DNA from: Nelumbo lutea
Lineage: Eukaryota > Streptophyta > Magnoliopsida > Proteales > Nelumbonaceae
NCBI GenBank assembly: GCA_022828595.1
Contig: JAKGHH010000002.1
Coordinates: forward strand, 66,622,383 to 66,686,382
Direction of reading: 5' to 3'
DNA length: 64,000 nucleotides
Under the pieces are notes generated by a model. The model ran no database searches. It worked only from the letters and a program-made list of their open reading frames with translations, and had not been told where the DNA came from. A program made the position numbers and the translations under genes. This document shows, piece after piece, positions 34,271 to 44,922 of the stretch (the stretch's first letter is position 1; the number at the start of each line of letters is the position of its first letter).

Positions 34271-35720
34271 GAGTCCGACTATTAGTGCTTTGTATTCCGC
34301 TTCGTTGTTGGATGCCGCAAACTTGAAGCAGAGCTAGAGTCATCTTATACGGTCTAGGCGGAGCGAAACTAGACCCAGGTTGACTTCATTCTAATTGGGG
34401 CTGGTTCTGCACTGGTGGAGGCTTCTTCTGCGTACTTGATCTCCATCAGTTCGGGCGTGGTGGTGCTAAAAGTGCATTCTACCATGAAGTTGGCTAAGGC
34501 TTGGGCCTTGATTGCCGTTCGAGGTTCGTACCGAATGTCGTACTCGCTGAGCTCTATAGCCCACTTCGTCAACCTCCTATACACTTAGGGCTTGAGTAGT
34601 ACCTGTCTCAGAGGCTGATTGGTAAGGACGATGATTGTGTGAGGTTGGAAGTACGATCAAAGTTTCTGAGCTGCTGTGATCAGTGCATATGCTGGCTTCT
34701 CAATCTCTGGATACCTAGTTTCAGCACCCTACAAAACTTTGCTCACGTAGTAGATAGGTCATTGGACCCGGTCTACTTCTTTTATCAGTACCGAGCTGAT
34801 TACCTCATCACTTGCGAAGATGTACAGATTTAAAACGTCACCCTCCTCGGGCCAGGTCAAAACCGGGATGCTAGTCAGGTAACTTTTTAGTTCGTCGAAG
34901 GCGGACTGACATTCCTTAGTCCACTCGAAGTCTTTACTTTTTTTAATGGCCTTGAAGAAAGGCAGGCAGCGATCTACCAACTTGGACATGAAACGGCTCA
35001 GGGCAGCCATTCGGCCATTCAACCTCTAAACTTCTTTTATCTTGCGAGGGGGCTTCATGTGCAAGATAGCCTTTATCTTTTCGGGGTTAGCTTCGATGCC
35101 ACGTCGGCTAACTATGTAGCCTAGGAATTTTCCCGAAGTGACACCGAAGACACATTTGTTCGGGTTTAGTTTCATATTATACTTGAGCAAGATTTCGAAT
35201 ACGCATTGCAGGTCACTTATTAAATAGTTTGAAATTCGGGTCTTGATGACCATGTCGTCTACATAAAATTCAACTTTGTCACCAATTAGTGGCTCAAAAA
35301 TTCAATTTACAAGTCTCTAGTAGGTCACCCCAGCATTTTTTAGCCCGAAGGGCATGACCTTATAGCAGTACAGGCCCAGTTTGGTAATGAAAGCTATTTT
35401 TTCATCGGCGGGGTCCATCTTGATTTGGTTGTAGCCCAAGTATGCATCCAAGAAACTTAGCAACTCATGCCCCGAGGTCGTGTCCATTAGACGATCAATC
35501 TTGGGGAGTGGAAAGCAGTCCTTCGGGTAGGCCCAATTCAGGTCGGTATAGTCGACGCACATGCACCATTTACTGTTGGCCTTCTTTATCAGAACGGGGT
35601 TAGCCACCCAGCTCCGGTAATGGACTTTCTTGATGAAGTTGGCCGCAAGAAGTTTCCCGACCTCCTCGTCGACTATCCTCCAGCGTTCTAGGGTGAGGTT
35701 GTGTTTCTTTTGTCAAATGG
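34271..35720 (-). pseudogene. G2 reverse transcriptase and damaged RNase H
   Basis: RT reads ANPVLIKKANSKWCMCVDY, SFLDAYLGYNQIKMDPAD, KVMPFGLKNAGVTY, then a stop, then FYVDDMVIKT (about 35250). It continues with GKFLGYIVSRRGIEANPEK and MAALSRFMSKLVDRCLPFF. In RNase H the stretch carrying the first catalytic Asp (HVDGSS in G1) is absent: KSTWV is followed by about 60 unrelated bases and then FKFAASNNEAEYKAL-like sequence (about 34320). The enzyme could not work even if the stops were ignored. Confidence 0.85.
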
Positions 35721-35935
35721 GCCTGACTAGAGGATCAGTATTTCGCTCGAGTAATTATTTTCGAGTCTATGTCAGGCATTTTTTCCCCAGACCATGCAAA
35801 TATGTCTAAATTTTGGAGTAGGAAACTTACTAGCTGAGTTCGGAGGGGTTCTTCTACTGTTGCTCCGATCTAGAGGAATCTGGTCGGGTCTTCCTTTGAA
35901 GTCGGGATGGAGACCGTTTCCTCGATCGACGTGAC

Positions 35936-36889
35936 TCATTCTTTAGAGTATTCCATGGGCCGCTCGAGCTTAACACCTTCTGTCAGCTTGGCTTTCCCCT
36001 TTAGTGCCGCTACGTAACATCTTTGAGACTCGAGCAGATCACCTCGGGCTACTCCTATGCCGAAGTCCATGGTGAACTTCATCATCAGGTAGTAAGTGGG
36101 CACCACGGCGCGAAGCGCGTGGGTGATTGGCCTTCCTATAAGGGCGTTGTATGGGAAGGGCATGGCCACCACCAGGAAGGTGTGCTTGAATCTTGTAATG
36201 CAGGGCCACGTCCCGATCTCCACAGGCAACGAGATTCGACCGAGGGGCCTAACTTCTTCTCCACTAAAACCCACTAGAGTGGTGCTAGCGGGCTGGAGGT
36301 CATCCTCCTGGAGCTGTAACTTATCAAAGGTGCTTCTGAATAGGATGTCGACTGAGCTTCCTGAATCCACCAAGACACGTCTGACCTCAAAGTCATTGAT
36401 CTCCATCCTTATGGCCAGTGCGTCATCATGGGGGTACTGGACTCCTCGCACATCATAAGATATGGGGTTTGCAGGCCACGGGCGCTTCGACGGGTTCTGC
36501 TCTTCATGTTCTAGTTCGCGGATCGAGGTCCTTCCTGCTGTCAAGGTGCAGCCCGTGACGATGGATCCACATGTGATTGTATTTATCACCCCGCGGACTG
36601 GTCTTTCTTTGGGTGGTTCTTGCTGCACAGCTCGCTTGTTACTGGGCTCGGGGGCGTCTCTCCTCTGTTCCCCTTGCCGATCTACCTGGGTTTTATTATT
36701 TTTTTGTACAAAATTCTTTAAGTACCCGCGACGGATGAGTTCCTCAATCTCGTCATGGAGACTTTTACAGTTTTCGGTACTATGACTGTGGTCTTTATGG
36801 AAATGGCAATATACATTCTTACTCCTGGTGGCGAGGTCCCCCTTCATCTGGGGTGGCCACCTTACAAATGGTGCATCTTTAATTGTCAT
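35936..36889 (-). CDS. G2 gag C-terminus plus protease, open frame
   Basis: 317 codons without a stop. The knuckle-like motif CHFHKDHSHSTENC and the segment EIEELIRRGYLKNFV are followed by a basic linker. Retropepsin then has VDSGSSVDILFRSTF (catalytic DSG), VGFSGEEVRPLGRI and NALIGRPITHALRAV. It is one frame in the same arrangement as G1, so gag and protease form one polyprotein in this lineage. The ATG at 36889 is internal. Upstream the frame is interrupted near 36895. Confidence 0.85.
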   Translation of the reverse strand: MTIKDAPFVRWPPQMKGDLATRSKNVYCHFHKDHSHSTENCKSLHDEIEELIRRGYLKNFVQKNNKTQVDRQGEQRRDAPEPSNKRAVQQEPPKERPVRGVINTITCGSIVTGCTLTAGRTSIRELEHEEQNPSKRPWPANPISYDVRGVQYPHDDALAIRMEINDFEVRRVLVDSGSSVDILFRSTFDKLQLQEDDLQPASTTLVGFSGEEVRPLGRISLPVEIGTWPCITRFKHTFLVVAMPFPYNALIGRPITHALRAVVPTYYLMMKFTMDFGIGVARGDLLESQRCYVAALKGKAKLTEGVKLERPMEYSKE

Positions 36890-37480
36890 TAAGATTTCCC
36901 CTTACCTCGCGTTGAGAAGGGTGTAACTCGTCCTCTCAACTAGAGGATCTCGGGGGTGCCAACCCGACTTGTCTCCCCTGGTCGGGGACTTGCTCTTCTT
37001 CCTCTTACTATTTCCATGGTGTGCCTTGTCATCGTTTCTCCTCCTCTTCTCTATTGGGGCTCTGGCCTTCTAGTTCATTTCCTCTTTAGTCTTGATGAAC
37101 TGGTCAGCGAGCTTGAGGAAAGCGGTGATGTCCTTAGGCTTGTTCACTACCACATGCCACTTGAACTCCCGATGACTGACCCATCTCTTGGTGGCGGTGA
37201 GTCTCACTGTGGGGTCCAAGTTCGGGATTGAGAGGTAGGTGTCGCTAAAGCGCTTGATGTAGCTCTAGATGGACTCTCCCTCTTTCTGGGTGATGCTCAA
37301 AGGGCTTTCCTGCGACCTCGGACACTTCTTGCTAGTGATGAAGTGCGAGGTGAACGCTTCCACGAACTGCGCCCAGTTCGAGAGACATGGGCATAGTTCT
37401 CTGAATCTACAGGTGCTATGTCACTAGACAAAGGACACAGGAGCAGTGTGGCAGGTACGGTTCTGTTAGATAAGAAGCTT
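36890..37480 (-). pseudogene. gag: G2 gag capsid domain, N-terminally truncated
   Basis: On the minus strand, NWAQFVEAFTSHFITSKKCP starts about 100 bp after the primer-binding site. KEGESI, a TAG, SYIKRFSDTYLSIPNLDP and EFKWHVVVNKPKDI follow. In G1 the same point lies 1.1 kb from the primer-binding site, so G2 has lost its leader and the first half of gag. Confidence 0.8.
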
Positions 37481-37494
37481 CTCGTTGGGCGCCA
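37481..37494 (-). other. G2 primer-binding site
   Basis: On the minus strand TGGCGCCCAACGAG lies next to the 5' LTR. It differs from G1 after TGGCGCC. It resembles the tRNA-Lys type found in other plant elements, but that assignment is tentative. Confidence 0.65.
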
Positions 37495-37861
37495 GATTAC
37501 CCTACAGCGAGTTACTCTACAGTGAGCTACCCCGTAGCGAGCTATTTTGTAACGGGTTACCCCATAATGAGTTACCGGTGACGTGCTGAAGTGATTCTGC
37601 TTGAGGCGAGTTGTCTTCGGGATGACCCACTTGCTTGGGCCTGGAGTGAACTAGTTCGCGGACTGAGGTGAGCTTAGCTCGGAGTGCAGCTCAGGACGCC
37701 GGCACACTCGAGCTCGCTTTGTGGCAAGCTGATACTTGGTGAGTTGTTACCTGCGTCGAGTCATGTCCATGTGCCGGTCCGCCTGTGTTGAGCTGTTATA
37801 TATGTTGAGTCACGTACATGTGTCACCTTCTTAGGGGGTCGGGTCAAGTCACCATTCATCA
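37495..37861 (-). repeat. G2 5' LTR
   Basis: 367 bp, partner of 29406-29785. Confidence 0.85.
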
Positions 37862-38338
37862 ATTCCCAACACCGATGCCAAACACGTAGTTAGTCATTGG
37901 TTGCGCTTTTTCTTTTCTTTTTTTTTTTTGTTAATTTCTTAAACGGTTCATGGTTAGGTGAAAGAGATTGTCCAATTATCATACATATTGGTTTTAATAG
38001 TGGGTGGGTTGAAAATATTGATATTTAGCAATATGTATTTGTTAGAGAGTCAATTGATCGAGCAAAAAATGGATACAGCTACGGGATAAAACGATTAGAT
38101 TTGGTTTGGGTTATATTAAAAGGAATTGTGTTGCTGCCTAGGATGGGGTCAAGGGCAACAAGGTAACTTCCCTTCTGGCTGAAGCCGATGAGTCTAACCT
38201 GAGAGTAAGAGGAGAGCACAGAATAGAGACCCTGGGTGTTCTCCCAAGGGCGGAGACTCTGACGATCAAGTTAGTCAAGTGCTTGAGAGGGGTCAAACCA
38301 GGCTTGAGACGAGGGCTTAAATGAAGTCGCTCGAGAGC

Positions 38339-38512
38339 AGGAAAGCTAGAGAGCAAGAGTGAGCAAGATGCTTTACCTTGAAGCTAGGCACCCCCTTTTA
38401 TACTTGACCTTGCCATGGAGTGGTTGGAGGCAATTAGAGATAAACGGTGAGGATTCCATCCGACCGATGCCATGTGGCACCATCTGGGGCCTTGCCATAT
38501 TCACCTATATCA
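38339..38512 (-). repeat. Promoter-bearing direct repeat, copy 1
   Basis: About 170 bp matching 39028-39203. On the minus strand it has a TATA box (TATAAAAGGGGG, about 38390-38402) followed by a CTTGCTCACTC-rich leader, as in an LTR. Confidence 0.75.
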
Positions 38513-39027
38513 CTTGCCCCCCACTCTCGAGGTTGAGCGGTGTGCTGAATGGATGCCTTGACTTCAGTCGAAGAGAGTATTATAATGCTTGGGACATCAA
38601 ATGGCACGTTTAGCAGAGGCCTCAGCTTGGTCAAAGAGAGCATCATTTGGAGGCATGGAGGCGTCGGCCTCGGCTGCTGAGAGCTCCACTTGGTCGTCCT
38701 GTGGCAACTACTTCCTTGTTCACTTCACCTCTTTGGAGAATCTTGGTAGGCTGAGAGTGCGGGTCCATGCCTGGTAGGGTGTGAGGCATCCACGCTCGTT
38801 GATCGTGCCCTGTACGAGTGTTGTCGTGGACCCGTATGTGGGATGAGCGTTGATGTTGATCAATCGTGGCCGTGCACGAGACAGGCAGTGGATCGCTCCT
38901 CACCCGGAGTTGGCAGGCAAACTGACTAGTTTCTTTGGAGTCATTTCGCATTCCTGAGGTCGATGCCATGTGGCACACATTGATTCGGGTTGTCGGGTCA
39001 ACGACTCCACAGCCGTTGGACTAAAGC

Positions 39028-39203
39028 AAGTAGGAAAGCTAGAAAGCAAGAATGAGCAAGATGATTTACCTTGAAGCTGGGTACCCCCTTTTATACTTGA
39101 CCTTGCCATTGAGTGGTTGGAGGTAATTAGAGATGAATGAACAAGATCCCATCCAGCCAATGCCATGTGGCGCCATCCGAGGCCTTGCCATATCTGCCTA
39201 TAT
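39028..39203 (-). repeat. Promoter-bearing direct repeat, copy 2
   Basis: Second copy, with the same minus-strand TATA box at about 39083-39095, 689 bp away from the first. Two LTR fragments or an internal duplication of an LTR promoter would both explain this. Confidence 0.75.
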
Positions 39204-39430
39204 CAGACTGGATGTAGGCCCTCCTTGCGTATCCACCCAAGTCGAATCTAGTTAAATGTAGGAAGGCGGTAAGACCTGCAGCTAGACCTTTTTAGATTTT
39301 GAACTTTGATTTTGTTGAGTGTTAATGTTAATCAAGGGCCTTTCTGAATCAAATTCGAAAAAAAAAATTAAAAAAAAAAAAAACTATCGATAGTGCCCGA
39401 TATAAACGTATTGATATTTTGAACCTTGAT

Positions 39431-39887
39431 TTTAATTCTTTTTGGTCTTTATGACATTTCAAAAATTTATGAAATCTTTTATTTCTGAAAAATAATAAAA
39501 AATCAAATAGGAGGCCACTTTAACTCACCCATAACCAATTCAGTGTCTTTTTTTATTGGAATACTAACCTAGTTATATGGGTTATTTTTACACCAATTTG
39601 TGTATTTAGTAATTAATAAAATGGAGAGTGTAACGTGTTCAACTTGTTTTGTAGGGTTGTTCATATATATGCTTTGTTTTTTTCAAACCGACAGACTGAT
39701 TTAACCTGAGATGGTCGACTTTAAAAAGTAACCAATCTATTTTGGTTTAATAAACATTAAAGCCCGATGGTTCGATTCGGTTGGTGGTTATGTACGTATA
39801 TATAAACCCGCGATGTGTGAAAATTAAAAGGCAATTTATTAATTGGTTAACCGATTAAATCTACCAAATTACAAATCAAAATTTTAA
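39431..39887. other. AT-rich intergenic stretch
   Basis: No gene. The part 39650-39860 has AACCGA/TTCGGTT motifs reminiscent of the foldback elements at 17944-18495 and 46102-46567, but I could not pair its ends. Confidence 0.4.
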
Positions 39888-40749
39888 GGGTAAATTTATA
39901 AGGACGAAAAAGGTATGGAATTTACATTTTTATCCCTATTTTAATTTAACTCAATCCCTCTCAAACAGGCTGCCATCGCCATCGTCACCGACGGCGATCG
40001 CTGCAAATACGGAATGGCGGAGGTTCGGCAAAAGTTGACTCCGGTCAACGACGAACGGCGCTGGAACCACCATGGACTTGTCCCAGATCTATAAATCGTC
40101 GCAAGTACAGATCTGGGAGGGAGACGGAGGAAGAAGAAAATAGGGAGATAGACTCAGCCGACGACGAACGGCGTTGGAACTACCACGGACTTCCGCCCGA
40201 GGTCGGTGAGTTTTTTCTCCTCTGTTCTTTGTTCAAAGTTGTTTCTTCCTCTGTATCTAATCTCTCTCTCTCTTTTTGAAACGTCCCAAATCTACAGACG
40301 GGTGTGATGAAGGAAGAAGTGCTCTCGATCCCAGTATTCTATAGAAGTGCTCCCGATGCCAGTATTCTATAAATCTTGTCTCCAGCTCGCAGAAGCTGTT
40401 GACCACTATACCCTGGCTTTCGGAACCTGCTATGCCTTCCTCTATGATAAATTCGTAATGGGGACCGCTAAGCTCAGCCATGTCAAAGGGATGAGTGAAA
40501 TCGTTCTTAGTGAATTTGAGCCAAGGGAAATCAGGAGCGGTAAAGGGCTCGTCGTCTGATTTGACATTTGCAATGAATCAATTATGAATCACCACATGGA
40601 AGATGCTCGCGGCGAAGTCGTTCATCCCATAGAATATCGCCCTGGGTATTCCGAACTTGGACGCAGACTTTTGTGTCCACGAAAGGAAGCCGTCAGAGAT
40701 GATGTAACTGACGCTTGGAAGACTTTGGAGCACTTGTTCAAAGTCTAGC

Positions 40750-40970
40750 ACAGTCGAAGGAAAAGTTTTCTTTCTATCCTTCCTCCATCAAACGATTGCT
40801 GGGAATTTATATAGAGAGCAGAGTTCGGCTCACCACTAGGAATGTAATTACAGTCTCCTAAAAGAACAATGAAAAACAAAACCAAGAACAACTAAAACAT
40901 ACAAGAGATAAGGATAAGGTGTATAAAGGATAAGGCGATTCTAAGATAAGGCTCGCTTGCTCGCTTAATA
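40750..40970 (-). repeat. C3 3' LTR (end-truncated)
   Basis: Matches 44932-45152 with about nine differences. The segment corresponding to TGAGAAACT at the outer end of the other LTR is replaced by UGT sequence. It is followed by a polypurine-tract complement CCCCCCTCAAG (40970-40980). Confidence 0.85.
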
Positions 40971-40976
40971 CCCCCC

Positions 40977-43900
40977 TCAAGTTGGAGCATGTAAATGGGA
41001 AATGCCCAACTTGACAAGAAGATGTTCAAATTGTTGCCCGCCCAGGGCCTTTGTAAACATATCGGCAAGTTGCTCTGAAGTCCGGACATAGGAAGGCCAT
41101 ATATTCCCATTCTGGATTTCACTGCGGACAAAGTGATAGTCTACTTCAATGTGTTTAATCCTCTCATGGAAGACCGGATTCACAGCGATATGCAAGGCTG
41201 CTTGACTATCACAGTATAACCGCATAGGGTTAAGATGATCAACTCCTAATGAATGCAACAACCCTTTTAACCATTTCAACTCACATGCAGTTGTTGCCAT
41301 AGACCTGTATTCTGCCTCAGCTGATGATCTGGACACTGTAAGTTGCTTCTTTGTCTTCCACGTTATAGGTGTTCAGCCCAATAAAACAAAGTATCCTGTG
41401 AGAGAGCGTCGTGCCAGTTGACACCCGGCCTAGTCAGAGTCACAGTAGGCATACAATCGAATATCAATGTCAGCTGGAAGGAAAATTCCATGTCCCGGGT
41501 CACCTTTCAAATATCGCACCACATGCAAAGCCGCCTCCTAGTGTTCTTCACGGGGGTTCTGCATAAATTGAGCAAGCACATGCACACAATAGGACAATTT
41601 AGGATGGGTAATGGTCAAGTAAATTAAACGACCCACTAGCCTCCTATAACTCTCCGACTTTATCATCAGAGGACCATCTGCTAGAGCTAGTTTATGATTT
41701 TGTTCTAGGGGAAGTCTAGTTGGCTTAGCACCTAACAAACCAGTTTCTGATATGATATCCAACGCGTACTTCCACTGACAAAGAAAAATGCCTTTTTGGC
41801 TTCTTGTGACCTCCACTCCTAAAAAATATTTCAAAGTTCCCAAGTCCTTCATGTGGAAGCATTGGCTGAGATACTTCTTGAATCTCCAAATGGCATTGCC
41901 GTTATTTCTAGAGATGACAAGATCGTCCATGTAAACTAAAATATTTAACTGTTTGTGGTTCCATCGAAGCGTAAACAATGAGTAATCAGATTGTGACTAG
42001 GTAAAGCCATACTGTTTCAAGGGTGTTGTGAGTTTAGCGAACCAGCAACGAGGGGCCTGTTTCAAACCATAAAGCAACTTATGCAACTTGCACACCTTTC
42101 CAGGTAGTCTCGAAGCAAATCCAGGAGGCATCTTCATATACACTTCTTCTTGCAGATCTCCATGGAGAAATGCATTCTGCACATTCATCTAATGCAGTTC
42201 CCAGTTTCTAGCCGCAACAACTGCAAGGAATGTCTGAACTGTAACTATCTTTGCCACAGGCGCAAACGTTTCATTGAAGTCAATCCCTTCAACCTGTTTG
42301 TTTCCGAAGATCACCAAGTGCACCTTGTACTGCTCTATTGTGCCATATGAGTTGTACTTTATCTTGTAGACCCATTTACTTTCGAGAGCCTTCTTCCCTG
42401 GTGGCAAGTTCTCTAATGTCCAGGTTCTATTGTTTTCTAAAGCTTCAATTTCCTTTCTCATTGCTTCTCTCCAACGAGTCCTTGACAGCCTCTGAATAAC
42501 TCTAGGGCTCATGACTAGTTGTGACAGCTGCTAAGAAAGAGCAGTGTCACAAAGAAAATTTATCACAATTCACATACTGTGTTATAGGATAGGGAGTACC
42601 CGAGGAGTGTGATCGGCGAGGTGAACTGGCAAAGGGGCTTAGACTGTGGTTGGAACACCATGTGGTGTGTACGATGTAGTCCTTGAGACGACTGGAAGGG
42701 TGCTTCACTCTATGGCCTCGTCCAAGTTGCTCATTCCCTACATTCGTTTCTTCCATAGAACCCCCCTTACATCATACTCCCCTTAATTATTTTCACACCT
42801 GTCGCTTTGTTCTCCCTCTCTTATGACCTCACGAGTACTATCTCTTTTACTTTCACTATCTTCCTCGTCATACACTTCAGTCTCCACCTGGTTATAATCA
42901 AGATTACCATCATTGTGTCTGTGTTCAACTTGTTTTTCTTCAATAGCATAGGGAAATTCAGTTTCTGAAAACACCACATCCCTGGAAACAAAATATTCAT
43001 TGTTTTCTAAGTCATAAACTCTCCACCCCTTCTTGCTAAAGGGGTATCCCACAAAGACACAACGTCTGGCTCTACTAGCAAACTTATCCCTAGTACGATT
43101 TAGGCTTCGCACATAACACAAACACCCAAACGTTCCTATATGTTTGTAGCTTGGTTTCTGCCCATAGAACATCTCATACGGTGTTTTTCCCAAAAGCAGA
43201 GTGGAGGGGGTCTTATTGATCAGAGAACCAGTAGTCATAACACACTCTCCCCAAAACTCAATAGAAAGATTAGCCTGAAATCTAAGGGCTCTGGCAACAT
43301 TCAGTATATGTCTATGCTTTCTCTCGACACGTCCATTCTGTTGCGGTGTTCCAACACATGAGGTCTAATGTATTATACCTTGCTCAGAAAAATATTCCTT
43401 CAAGTAAGTAAATTCAGTATCATTATCACTTGTAACTATCTTCACCAATTTTTCATATTGGCGTTTTAACCATAGTGAAGAAGTTCCGATCGTTTTGCCC
43501 ACTTCACTTTTGTCATTAAGTAAGAAAATCCAAATAGCTCGCAAGAAATCATCAACAATAGTAAAAAAATATGAGGCACCAAAAGACGCCCGTACGGAGT
43601 ACGGACCCCATAAATCATAATGAATCAAATCGAAAATCCTTTTAGCATTATTTTCACTAGAATCAAACGTACCTCTTGTCTGTTTGGCTTTTGAACAAAC
43701 ACCACAAATCCTATTTCCACCACCACATCTAATGTTTACATCAGGAAGAAGTTTAATTACTTTCTCGGAGGGATGACCCATTCTCTTGTGCCATAACTCG
43801 TATGAAACTTCGACTTCTGCTTTATGAACCTTGCTTGACTATGCACCTTTGAAGCAGTAGAGCCCTCCACATAGTTCACCCGCACCAATCACCATCCTCG

Positions 43901-43980
43901 AAGTGCAGACTTGTATAACACAAAACTTATTAGTGAATTGGATATTACAGTTTGACATGCTTTCCATCAGGCAATCCAAC
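40977..43980 (-). pseudogene. C3 pol: integrase, reverse transcriptase, RNase H
   Basis: Reading from 43781, integrase has the zinc-binding segment (CGVCSKAKQTRGTF), FDLIHYDLWGPYSVRA and VTSDNDTEF. A TAG at about 43362 replaces the Gln codon before TSCVGTPQQNGRVERKHRHI. Then come GKTPYEMFYGQKPSYKHIG and RRCVFVGYPFSKKGWRVYDL. RT (42512 down) has [54 protein letters not shown] and ILVYMDDLVIS (catalytic YMDD). RNase H (41336-40977) is complete, with SSAEAEYRSMATTACELKWL, LYCDSQAALHIA and QLADMFTKALGGQQFEHLL. Stops and frameshifts between blocks show it is dead, but damage is moderate. Confidence 0.9.
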
Positions 43981-44772
43981 CTAACAACCAGTCACGGTCT
44001 CGGTATCATGCAAGTGATTCAAGTTCCCGGTCATATGGTGTGAGGCTCCTATATCAATTATCCAATTCATACTTGTCACCTTCTCACTTGTGTTGGGTTT
44101 GCAAGAATTCAAGAGATTAAGAAAAGTGGACCACTGTTCATTAGTCAATCCACTGAATGTTGTACGATCTCCTTCTATCGCGTAGATTGGTTCGGAAGTT
44201 TGCCCTACCGCTTGCACAGCATTTGCTCTCTGTACTACTCCACGTCCATGACCGCCATTGCCACTCCTATCGATAATTCTGACATGATCATTTCTTCTTC
44301 CCGTGACAAGTCTGTCCTTGTCTGGCATCTTACCAAAGAAGAGGGAACATATGGTGTCCCCCACCGCCGTCTCACCGGTCATTCTCACTTCGTGGAGGAT
44401 GTCGTGCTCTCCTCCAACAGTCAGTTTGCTCTCTTCGGCTCTTGGGACAGCGAGCTCCGTCTCTGGGACCTTAATACCGGCATTACCACTCGCCGTTTCA
44501 ATGGTCACACCAAGGATGTCCTCTCCGTTGCCTTCTCTATCGACAACCTTCAAATCGCCTCTGCTTCTCGGGACCGCACTATCAAGCTTTGGAATACACT
44601 TGGAGAATGCAGGTACACAATTCAGGATGCTGACAGCCACACCAACTGGGTGAGTTGCGTCAGGTTCAGCCCCAATACATTCCAACCCACTATTGTCTCT
44701 GGATCTTGGGATCAGGTCGTGAAGGTTTGGAACCTTACCAATTGCAAATTGCGTTGCATGTTGACGGGTCAC
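43981..44772 (-). other. Chimeric open frame: antisense RACK1 joined to C3 gag end and protease
   Basis: 263 codons are open on the minus strand. The first 170 or so are read from the reverse complement of RACK1. From about 44250 the frame enters genuine copia sequence ([35 protein letters not shown]) and reaches the protease motif [13 protein letters not shown] (usual DSG read as DIG). The RACK1 part therefore supplies a new, unrelated N-terminus in frame with pol. Whether it is translated is unknown. Confidence 0.6.
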
Positions 44773-44915
44773 GGAGGTTACGTGAACACTGTTGCAATTT
44801 CGCCCGATGGCTCTCTTTGTGCCAGTGGTGGCAAAGACGGTCGAACTCTACTTTGGGACTTGGCAGAAGGAAAGAGGCTCTACTCGCTTGATGCAGGGGC
44901 TATTATTCATGCTCT
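44251..44915 (+). pseudogene. RACK1: RACK1 (WD40 scaffold) cDNA fragment inside C3, antisense to the element
   Basis: The plus strand reads, without stops or introns, [117 protein letters not shown] and [13 protein letters not shown]. This is plant RACK1 from near residue 19 to about residue 240, covering roughly the first five WD repeats and part of the sixth. RACK1 is a ribosome-bound signalling scaffold. Start codon and the last repeats are missing. Substitutions at conserved positions (SGSWDG to FGSWDS) suggest relaxed constraint. Upstream codons from 44200 belong to C3. Confidence 0.95.
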
Positions 44916-44922
44916 GATACCA
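44911..44922 (-). other. C3 primer-binding site fused to RACK1
   Basis: On the minus strand TGGTATCAGAGC follows the 5' LTR end (CTCA) directly; it is the initiator-Met tRNA type. Its last five bases (AGAGC) are also the reverse complement of RACK1 codons (GCTCT in HAL). RACK1 therefore begins with no intervening leader. Confidence 0.9.

Larger units (their letters stand above)
29406..37861 (-). mobile_element. G2: Tat-type Ty3/gypsy retrotransposon, minus strand
   Basis: The LTRs at about 29406-29785 (3') and 37495-37861 (5') bracket gag, protease, RT, RNase H and integrase on the minus strand, and an antisense ORF on the plus strand next to the 3' LTR. The layout is the same as in G1, but LTRs and primer-binding site differ, so it is a separate family. 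About 1 kb of leader and gag N-terminus is missing, as is the first half of RNase H. I could not define a target-site duplication because the outer LTR edges are unclear. Confidence 0.9.
38005..39430 (-). mobile_element. LTR-like insert apparently splitting a GGTTCAAA-type MITE
   Basis: The left edge (38007-38030, GTTGAAAATATTGATATTTA) resembles the left end of the MITE at 20-232. The right edge (39290-39430) matches its right half, including the A-rich run and TATTGATATTTTGAACCTTGAT. Between them lies about 1.2 kb of LTR-like sequence with two minus-strand TATA boxes (see the direct repeat entries). No gag or pol is present. The nested reading is inference; both edges are approximate. Confidence 0.4.

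Noticed and set aside
36023..36785. Plus-strand open frames in G2
   Set aside because: They lie exactly opposite the gag-protease frame on the minus strand and show no motifs; shadow frames.
29785..37880. Target-site duplication of G2 from the similar ATTGCTTCCC and ATTCCC strings after the two LTRs
   Set aside because: The left string lies inside the element (polypurine-tract side), so it cannot be a target duplication; the likeness is coincidental.
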